Source of the DNA: Vaginimicrobium propionicum
GTDB taxonomy: Bacteria > Actinomycetota > Actinomycetes > Propionibacteriales > Propionibacteriaceae
Reading direction: 5' to 3'
Length of the DNA: 64,000 nt
Assembly (NCBI RefSeq): GCF_900155645.1
Contig: NZ_LT706985.1
Location: 1,660,051 to 1,724,050, forward strand
Shown: piece after piece, positions 53,594-61,101 of the stretch
Layout of the letters: each line of letters starts with the position of its first letter
Numbering within the stretch: position 1 is the stretch's first letter
Made by a program: the position numbers and the translations under genes
The notes under the pieces: model-generated
Told to the model about the DNA's origin: nothing
Database searches by the model: none
Seen by the model: the letters and a program-made list of their open reading frames with translations, nothing else

Positions 53594-55582
53594 TCAGGAA
53601 CCCTTCTGGGCTATGGTCAAAGAAGCTTCATCTATCTCATAATTTCCTGCTGTGGCCGCGATGCTGCAGCTAGCCGGAAAAAGGGCTGCTGCGTCATGTC
53701 CATCTGGGCTGATCGCAACTGCGCCAGAGCAGCGGTCGATCAGGCGCAAACGAGAAGCATCTTTGCCAGTTATATCGTCAAGGATGCTTGTCGGTTCACC
53801 GTTTTTTGGACTGGTGTAAATCGGGGTTAGCTTGTTCTCGCCACCAGGCCATACACCAAATATCGTTAAAGGCACCGGATCTCCCTGTTCGACCCTGGAA
53901 GGAATATCGATTCTCATCGATTGCAGCCTTTGTAGCGGGTAAGCAGTCGAGACGGATTTCGTACTAGATAGTGCTTGGTGAGTGTTTTCGCTGATTTTAG
54001 TAAGCCAAGCATCAAGTTCTTCGCGATTTTCAATCGGATGTGGGGGAGTGATTCTGGCGTGGATCTGGGTTGGATCGGTCGTTATTTCTTGCATGCTTAT
54101 AGTCCAGGCGCAGCTTGCGTTCAGAGCAGTAACAGCCTGACTATGTGGCTTTACGCTAACGCTCTCATCGTCGACTTTCCATGCTGGTTCAAGGCAAGCA
54201 TTTTCTTGGTCTGAGATGACCTCTAACACCTGGCCAGATATCGGCTTCTGATTTGTTGAATAGCTCACCGTGTAATCAATTATCGATTCTTTCGGATTCC
54301 AGGTGGCTGTTCGGTTAACGACTAGTCCTGAGGGAAGAGTCTTGTCTTCCAGCGACGCGTCTATTTCTTCATGGCTGCCAGAAGAAACTCCACGATTGAA
54401 CAAAAACACAGATAAACCTGCGACAACTAAAAGCACGGCTATTGTGCAAGCAATTAACGCGATGCGGTGGCGCGGGTGTTTCCACCAAGCGGTGCTTTCC
54501 TCATGTCTTTCTGGCTCAGCGAGGAAAGTGTGGGTATCGGAATTTTGTAACTGAGGTTTTAGAACAGTTGCCGTTGTGGAAGGCTCTATAGGCGCCAGAA
54601 CGGGTCTAGAAATCTTAAGTTTTTGATCCGACAGAGCAGCAGAAGCAGCCTCCTTTTCAGCTGACAGTTTTTCAGGTTTTAAGACGGTGGCAGCATGAAA
54701 GGCGTTAGTGGGTGACGCAGTTTGTAAGGCGGGCAGACCGGATACATTCGGTATCGCATCTTTTAGTAAAGCAATTGCCTGTGCAGAATCGTTTCTTTTG
54801 GAGGGGTCCTTTGAAAGCAATGTTGCTAAGAGAATCCAGGTTTTTTCATCAAGCCCAGGAATCCCCGGAGGAGCCATCGTAAGATGCCGATTTGCTATCA
54901 AGAATGGGTTATCTTCCTGCCCATCATCAAATGGGGAGTAGCCGGCAATCAACTGATAACAAATAATTCCGGCAGCATAAATGTCCACGCTTGGCGCTAT
55001 CGTCCCGTCTCTAATTAATTCCGGTGCCATGTAGGAAGGGGTGCCGACCATGCGGGTAGTAGACCTAACAGATTTCCCGAGGATGCTGGCAATGCCGAAG
55101 TCCGTAATCACGACTCCCGGATCGTTTTGATCCCTGTGATTAGTCAAAATGACATTTTCCGGCTTCAGATCTCGGTGAACAATTCCATTCTCGTGGGCAT
55201 ACTGGATTCCCTCTAAGAGCTGTTCTGTTATCGTGAGAGCCAATTTTGGAGGCAATGTGCCCCTAGCATCCAGATACTGTTTAAGTGTTGGTCCGGAGGC
55301 ATAATCCATCACGATGCCGAGTTTTCCGCCGTCGGCAATCAAATCTTTCGTCCGAATTATTCTTTTATGCGACAGCCCTATCAGGCTGGTTCGTTCGGTG
55401 ATGAACCTTCTAACGATGTCTTCATCTTCCCGGTATTCCTCACGCAGGAACTTAATAGCAACATCTTCTGAGGTATCTTTCTGAACGCCTTTGTAGACGA
55501 TGCCAGATGCTCCAGAACCGATTTTCTCCAAAACAGTGTAGTTAGAGCCAAAATCGATGCCTTTTAATTCTGCATTGCTCAT
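53594..55582 (-). CDS. Transmembrane Ser/Thr protein kinase with extracytoplasmic domain
   Basis: PknB-type kinase of 662 residues. The N-terminal kinase domain (about 15-275) has IGSGASGIVY, the ATP lysine VAIKFL (Lys44), HRDLKPENVIL (137-147 region), DFGIAS (161-166) and MAPE (185-188), all complete. A juxtamembrane linker (about 280-370) contains two copies of ATVLKP (299 and 339 regions), a transmembrane helix at about 373-396, and an extracytoplasmic part of about 265 residues with no PASTA repeats recognised. It overlaps the ATPase gene by 4 bases (ATGA). A regulatory role for the FHA-containing ATPase is the natural inference. Confidence 0.9.
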   Translation of the reverse strand: MSNAELKGIDFGSNYTVLEKIGSGASGIVYKGVQKDTSEDVAIKFLREEYREDEDIVRRFITERTSLIGLSHKRIIRTKDLIADGGKLGIVMDYASGPTLKQYLDARGTLPPKLALTITEQLLEGIQYAHENGIVHRDLKPENVILTNHRDQNDPGVVITDFGIASILGKSVRSTTRMVGTPSYMAPELIRDGTIAPSVDIYAAGIICYQLIAGYSPFDDGQEDNPFLIANRHLTMAPPGIPGLDEKTWILLATLLSKDPSKRNDSAQAIALLKDAIPNVSGLPALQTASPTNAFHAATVLKPEKLSAEKEAASAALSDQKLKISRPVLAPIEPSTTATVLKPQLQNSDTHTFLAEPERHEESTAWWKHPRHRIALIACTIAVLLVVAGLSVFLFNRGVSSGSHEEIDASLEDKTLPSGLVVNRTATWNPKESIIDYTVSYSTNQKPISGQVLEVISDQENACLEPAWKVDDESVSVKPHSQAVTALNASCAWTISMQEITTDPTQIHARITPPHPIENREELDAWLTKISENTHQALSSTKSVSTAYPLQRLQSMRIDIPSRVEQGDPVPLTIFGVWPGGENKLTPIYTSPKNGEPTSILDDITGKDASRLRLIDRCSGAVAISPDGHDAAALFPASCSIAATAGNYEIDEASLTIAQKGS

Positions 55583-58500
55583 AAATCAGTTCCCACCGCT
55601 TGAATTAAAATCGGGGTGCCCGCCTGGCAAGCGTAGCCACGCCCAGGAGAAAGCTCCACGGGTGCCCGCCTAGGCAAAGTAAGTGACATAAGTTCCCCGT
55701 CCCTATCTTTGTCGGGCTGCAGGAGAATACCAATCCGCGACTTGCGTAAATCATTCGTCCACTTTCCATACTGGGTGCGAAGATCATCGCTGCGACCAGC
55801 AGCTATAACAAGCAAATTCGGTTTTGATGAAGATAAGAGCGCTGCTAACTGCCCGGTCTCATCAGCAAACAAGTGTGCGTCATCCACCAGAACCAACGTC
55901 GGACAAGTAGCGACCAAGGCCTCTGCCAAAATGCTGGTGGCATCATCGAAAGAGACGAAACGGCCCAGATCGCTGCCTAACAGGGGAGAACGTTTTGAGC
56001 CTATGCCTACCACTTGGAGGATTTGTCCACTTTCCAGAGCCCTAAGCGACAAAGCTTGAGCAATTCCTGCCAGAACGCTCGACTTGCCGCTTCGGGAGGG
56101 GCCAGCAATCAACAAGTGCTCGCCGGGCCAAGCCTCTAGGCAAAAAGTCTGCAAATCATGTTCAGCAATTCCAACCGGAACCAGCCACGGCTCAGCAGCC
56201 ACAGCTGCAACGCCACTTATGGACGCCGGCGAGACGCTCTTCGGCAGCTTAGAAATAAGCGGTGGTTTGTCCGTGCAGCCCCGACGCTGCTGAATAGCTG
56301 AAATTGCCGAGTCTAGGCTACTCGGGGTAGCAACATGCGCGTGGTGCCCGCTCAAAGAGTCAACGAAGCGTCCTGGAACTTTGGCGGGAATATTGTCTTT
56401 AGGAACGTTGGCTAGCGAGTAATCGTATGGGTCAGCCAAGTCGAACAACCATTTCTGGGTCGTGACCTCCGAGACAACCGACGGAATCGCGCGAAGACCA
56501 GAGCTCGATGCAGCGAAAAATATTCCAACGGCAGGCCCCTTAAGCCAAACCTGATAAAACTTTTGCAGTAATTCGATACCTTCGTAGTCGTCGTATTCTT
56601 CGCGCAAGACCAATAGGCTGTCGATGAAAACAAATAGTTTCGGATAGCGACCGGGGGACGCCACCCGTCTATCCAACTCGGCTATGAGATAGCGCAGAGT
56701 TCTCGTTTGGAGCTCACGATTAATGGACCCGGCACCTGCGTATCCACGTGAATGGGGCAATGCATCGAGCGGTTTCAGCCCCTGATTGCCAAGATCAAGG
56801 AAAAGGAAATTTGTGTCTGCCGGATCGTGAGTAGACGCGATGCGCAAAGCGAGACTGCATAGGGCTGTTGTTGTTCCAGAACCTGGTATACCCACCAGCA
56901 ACAAGTTCCCCTCAGCCGTGTCCCAGCCCGTCAGGTACTGTCGCTGCTTATCGGGATCATCAGCAAGCGCAATCAGAATCGAATCCGTGCTAGCCGATTG
57001 TGTCGTTGTATCTGTATCAAGAGTTAGCTCTACCGAATCGCCTAGTGGTTCGGGCCATACGGGCCTGGGAGCATCGCAGCCGAGATCTTTCGCAGCCTCG
57101 CGAATTGCCTCTATTAGAAGATCCATATCGCTTAAATCTTCATCGCTTGCGGTAATAGTATGCTCGGGAGGTGCCTGCCCGAGGCTAATTTCGTCGACGT
57201 ACAAAGAAGCCGCATCATCGTTGCCGCTGATACCAGTAACTAGCGCAGTCTGGATAGCAGAAATATCGTTTTCGCCTAGCTTTATGTAGGCTCGGCCCTT
57301 TTGCTCTCGACCAATGGCTGCCGCATCAGGCACAGAAATGACGTTTGCAGAATCTTCGCGAGACTGAACGCGCAGGGCAACACGCATATTAGTGTTTGCA
57401 AGAATATCGTCATTGACCACGCCTGCGGGGCGCTGTGTAGCCAAAATCATGTGAACGCCAAGAGTGCGTCCGACAGCCCCGATCGATACAAGAGCGGAAA
57501 GAACATCGGGGAACTCTTTAGCGAGCTGAGCAAATTCATCCACGACCACCAATAAGCGTGGCATCGGTTCTTTGGGGTTTGTGGCCAGGTAAGCCTCGAG
57601 GTTATCTATTCCCTCACCTGCTTGAGCAAAACATTCCTGGCGATAACGCATCTCGGCTTCCAGCGCCTTCAACGCACGATAGGCAAGGGGAGCTTCAAGA
57701 TTGGAAAGAGTGCCGATAGTGTGTGGAAGTTTGTCGAGGCTAGCGAATGCTGCGCCGCCCTTAAAATCGACCAGAACAAAAGTTAATTCTTTTGGGCTTA
57801 CCCTTGCAGCCAGCCCAGCAATTAAAGAGCGTAGCAATTCTGATTTTCCTGAACCCGTAGTGCCGCCCACTAGCCCGTGCGGGCCGTCCTTGACCAGATC
57901 GAAGACGAACTGTCCACCCTCGCACACACCAAGCGGAACCGAGAAACTGTTATTACGTTGCCAATTATCTACAATGTCGGTTGGACTCAGGCTAGATCGA
58001 GTTATGCCAAGTAGATCAAAAAGATGCACCAGAGACGGTAAAGCCGCACCTGCCTCTCGTAGCTCCAGATCCTCGAATTTCGCCAGGCCACGCGCCCATT
58101 TTGAAGCGGTAGGCAGACTGATTTGGCAAGTATTCACGTTGCTGATGGAGTCGGATAAAGACGGGATTAGCAGGTTAGCGGTGCTGTCTGTCTTAGCCTC
58201 GATGACGGTATGGCAGCTTGCGGGAAGCATGTCTTGGCTAGTCGCGATGACTAAACCAGTAACTCGGCATGCGGCTTTATCTCTGCTATCTGCTTGATAC
58301 GCCAAGAGATCACGAACTGGAGAATCTTTGCTTTCGAGAAGCGCTATGTCATCCAAAAGAATAAATAGGTTTTGACCAGATCTGGAATCGATATCTGCAT
58401 AAAAGCTACGCGCTAATGATTCGGCCTGAGAAGTGTTTGTGGCAAATAACCAATTATTAGGGTTTGTGCCGCTCTGCATCGTATGAGGTGCCCAAGTCAA

Positions 58501-59790
58501 CCACGACCATTGCTCTGCACGGGCTTTGTCAGTTAGAACAATCACTGTTGTATCGGCAGGCCCAGATCGTGTGATGGTCTGGCATAAAAGCGATCTAGCA
58601 ATGCCTAGAGCATGAGCCCGTTCTCCCCATATGCCTACAGGGCCAGACGAGAAGTCAATGCCAACTGGAGCAGCCTTTAGCGCAGCAGAGTCAAGAACTT
58701 TAGATGTACGTTCTTGGGGTTTGCTGTTTCCCTCTAAAGGAGCTTGCCATGGCCGAGAAGCCGTGCCTAGGTTGGCCTGCCAAAAATCGCTATGGCTTAC
58801 GCGAACCTGCCAAAGCCGAGGTGCAGCTTCTTTAACGTCGGTAATGTAACTGTCTGGATAAGGAATCATCGTGGTTAAACGATCACGCTCTTTGTCCGCA
58901 GCTGATTCGATATCTTTACGCAATTTATCCAAAGCGACTAAATAGGTTTCTTCAGATTCCTTGACGTCAGTTTTAGCTCGCCTCTTTTGCTCTGCCCAGG
59001 AGCCGACAGCCATCATTGGAGAAAGCAAAGCGATGAGGGCATATCTAACTGAGTCCATCACCACGACCATCGCTACAGCCATTAGAAGGGGAGCGATAAC
59101 GGCAACCCAAGAAAACCTTGAAGATGTGCTGGGCTCCTTCTTTAAAGGTACTTCAAGCGGTCTAGGTGGTTTAGGAAGAGCAGGTCTTGGCGGCCGGTTG
59201 AATGCTACGACTCCCGAGAGCGAACGAGTCGTGTGAAAGCTAGGAAGTTTTGAGGACTCAATTTTAGATACCCGAAGAGTAACTCCACCAATGTTAATTG
59301 CGTCTCCTGCAGAAAGCTCTAATGAGGCACAATCTGATCCGATCCTGTCACCGTTAACCCAAGTTCCGTTAGACGAGTGATCGTCGACAATCCAGACTCC
59401 AGAATCATTCACGCTGAGAAGAGCATGAGACCATGAAGCTGATTCGGAATCGAGGGTAATTTCTGCCTCGTCACTTCGGCCAAGGCGTAAGTCTCCGTTG
59501 TTAGGAAGGCGGTAAGAAATGCCAGTATCCTTGCCGCCGATGACGGTTAGAGCCCATCGGCTATCGCGGTTCGGTTCAGGCCGTACATTAGAAATCAGGC
59601 TGCCTTCGAGTAATGGAATATCGGCGCATAGGGTATGTGGTGAATACTCATTTTCATCAACCCAGATTCGATTCCAGTCACGCTTGTCCAGTCTAGCGGC
59701 AGATATCAGATCATCTAGGGTAATAAAATCGCTTAAATTCGTCACAGCAAATAAGCGTTGAACCTGATTATTTTCAATAACGATCCGCAC
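55579..59790 (-). CDS. FHA-FtsK/SpoIIIE ATPase of type VII secretion (EssC/EccC-like)
   Basis: A 1403-residue membrane ATPase. Order: an N-terminal small domain (1-75); an FHA domain (about 95-175) with LRLGRSDEAE, SHALLSVNDSG and SSNGTWVNGDRIG; a proline-rich linker; two transmembrane helices (about 227-265); and three FtsK/SpoIIIE ATPase domains. Domain 1 has GGTTGSGKS (642-650) and LLVVVDEF (746-753). Domain 2 has GIPGSGTTT (967-975), in which the Walker lysine is missing. Domain 3 has GPSRSGKSS (1230-1238) and LVLVDDAHL (1299-1307). This architecture is that of EssC (FHA first, then helices and ATPases). It is the central gene of the secretion operon. Confidence 0.9.
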   Translation of the reverse strand: MRIVIENNQVQRLFAVTNLSDFITLDDLISAARLDKRDWNRIWVDENEYSPHTLCADIPLLEGSLISNVRPEPNRDSRWALTVIGGKDTGISYRLPNNGDLRLGRSDEAEITLDSESASWSHALLSVNDSGVWIVDDHSSNGTWVNGDRIGSDCASLELSAGDAINIGGVTLRVSKIESSKLPSFHTTRSLSGVVAFNRPPRPALPKPPRPLEVPLKKEPSTSSRFSWVAVIAPLLMAVAMVVVMDSVRYALIALLSPMMAVGSWAEQKRRAKTDVKESEETYLVALDKLRKDIESAADKERDRLTTMIPYPDSYITDVKEAAPRLWQVRVSHSDFWQANLGTASRPWQAPLEGNSKPQERTSKVLDSAALKAAPVGIDFSSGPVGIWGERAHALGIARSLLCQTITRSGPADTTVIVLTDKARAEQWSWLTWAPHTMQSGTNPNNWLFATNTSQAESLARSFYADIDSRSGQNLFILLDDIALLESKDSPVRDLLAYQADSRDKAACRVTGLVIATSQDMLPASCHTVIEAKTDSTANLLIPSLSDSISNVNTCQISLPTASKWARGLAKFEDLELREAGAALPSLVHLFDLLGITRSSLSPTDIVDNWQRNNSFSVPLGVCEGGQFVFDLVKDGPHGLVGGTTGSGKSELLRSLIAGLAARVSPKELTFVLVDFKGGAAFASLDKLPHTIGTLSNLEAPLAYRALKALEAEMRYRQECFAQAGEGIDNLEAYLATNPKEPMPRLLVVVDEFAQLAKEFPDVLSALVSIGAVGRTLGVHMILATQRPAGVVNDDILANTNMRVALRVQSREDSANVISVPDAAAIGREQKGRAYIKLGENDISAIQTALVTGISGNDDAASLYVDEISLGQAPPEHTITASDEDLSDMDLLIEAIREAAKDLGCDAPRPVWPEPLGDSVELTLDTDTTTQSASTDSILIALADDPDKQRQYLTGWDTAEGNLLLVGIPGSGTTTALCSLALRIASTHDPADTNFLFLDLGNQGLKPLDALPHSRGYAGAGSINRELQTRTLRYLIAELDRRVASPGRYPKLFVFIDSLLVLREEYDDYEGIELLQKFYQVWLKGPAVGIFFAASSSGLRAIPSVVSEVTTQKWLFDLADPYDYSLANVPKDNIPAKVPGRFVDSLSGHHAHVATPSSLDSAISAIQQRRGCTDKPPLISKLPKSVSPASISGVAAVAAEPWLVPVGIAEHDLQTFCLEAWPGEHLLIAGPSRSGKSSVLAGIAQALSLRALESGQILQVVGIGSKRSPLLGSDLGRFVSFDDATSILAEALVATCPTLVLVDDAHLFADETGQLAALLSSSKPNLLVIAAGRSDDLRTQYGKWTNDLRKSRIGILLQPDKDRDGELMSLTLPRRAPVELSPGRGYACQAGTPILIQAVGTDL

Positions 59791-59836
59791 GAATTTATCC
59801 CCCAGTTACTTAGAGAATTAAGAACAGTGAAAAGCT

Positions 59837-61096
59837 TTAACGTTTTTCTGCGCTGACCCAGGTCGGATTCCCATCTAACGAAACGATTTGGGCGAGCTCT
59901 ACATTCTGATAGACCCGATTAGAGAAATCACGCGATACTCCGTCGACGCTTTCAGCGTCTTTCTGGACCAGTTTTGAAATCTCATTTTGCACGTGCTGAG
60001 GATCGTAAGATTTAGCTCTCGCGATTGATCTGGCCACAGCCATGAACGCTTCATAGCTTGAGGTGTCACTAAGAGTGGCACGTTCAGAGAAAATGGCATC
60101 ATCTCGAAGCGCTTTTTCTGTGTTGCCTTGCTGCATCAAAGAACGAGCCTCGGCGAATCCTAAAGATTCGGTGTCAGACATCGCTGTTTTTGCAGGAGCA
60201 AGAGTGAAGATGCTTAATCCACTTAGGCTGGAACTCGCCAGTTCTTCCTGGAATTGTGAATTCGTGCCATAACGACCAGCTATAAACTTCGCGTTGATCT
60301 GGTGAGACTGCAAATCACTAATGGTTTGGGCCATTTGTGCAGGCGGCTGATCGATAAAGATGCAGCCAGTTCGGGAGTCTTTAATAATTTTCTTTAGCTC
60401 CTGTGCCCGCTGTTCCTCATCAGTTGAGTTAACTATGATTAGCGAATCCAGGCCAGCGGGAGCCTTGTCTAAAACTATGAATGGCGAGCAAGAAAGCGCT
60501 TTTGCTGAATCCTCGAGCTTTTTAGCTAGCGAATCGGGATCGGGGAACCCGTACCATGTGGCATCTCCGTAATCGGATAGTGCGCTTTCGTAAGGAAAAA
60601 CTATAGGCAGGCCTGCGGCAGATGCCTCTTTAGCAAGACGATTCGTGTGGTTCCCGCTAGTCAGAGCTACTACCGCAGATACGTTTTGTTCCTTCAACTG
60701 GTTGATCGCATCTGCTGCGCCTTCTGAAGTTCCCTGATCAGAAACCACTACGGTATCGATACGCGTACCGTTTTGGGCTAGGCGCCATTTAGCAATGGTT
60801 ATTCCTTCTCCGTTGCCATCCCAGCCAGCGCCTTGAGTTGGGTCTTCAGTATAGGAGACGACAACACCTATCTTGGCTCCGCTAGGGATTCCGTCCAGTG
60901 CTTGTTCAACTTGGGGCCCAGGATAGGGCGCGTGATTACTCGAACCATTCGGGAACACCATCTTCCAGATCCCAATAATTGCCAATATGAGCGTGACAAA
61001 TATGATTGCGACTACAAAAATTGCTTTTTTGCTCGCCTTGCCGGTGTGGGCATAGCCTTCGGCGTCGGCTTTAAGCTCTGTTGATGAATCATTCAT
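59837..61096 (-). CDS. Membrane-anchored periplasmic-binding-fold (type 1) protein
   Basis: A 419-residue protein with a short cytoplasmic N-terminus, a signal anchor (about 25-47, FVVAIIFVTLILAIIGIWKM) and an extracytoplasmic region that resembles the leucine/isoleucine/valine or sugar-receptor family: GAKIGVVVSYTEDPTQG, AADAINQLKEQNVSAVVALT, GLPIVFPYES and IFIDQPPAQMAQTI. There is no ABC permease nearby, so it may sense or gate rather than import. It is 46 bases upstream of the ATPase gene and 5 bases downstream of the coiled-coil gene stop. Confidence 0.75.
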   Translation of the reverse strand: MNDSSTELKADAEGYAHTGKASKKAIFVVAIIFVTLILAIIGIWKMVFPNGSSNHAPYPGPQVEQALDGIPSGAKIGVVVSYTEDPTQGAGWDGNGEGITIAKWRLAQNGTRIDTVVVSDQGTSEGAADAINQLKEQNVSAVVALTSGNHTNRLAKEASAAGLPIVFPYESALSDYGDATWYGFPDPDSLAKKLEDSAKALSCSPFIVLDKAPAGLDSLIIVNSTDEEQRAQELKKIIKDSRTGCIFIDQPPAQMAQTISDLQSHQINAKFIAGRYGTNSQFQEELASSSLSGLSIFTLAPAKTAMSDTESLGFAEARSLMQQGNTEKALRDDAIFSERATLSDTSSYEAFMAVARSIARAKSYDPQHVQNEISKLVQKDAESVDGVSRDFSNRVYQNVELAQIVSLDGNPTWVSAEKR

Positions 61097-61101
61097 ATTT
61101 T

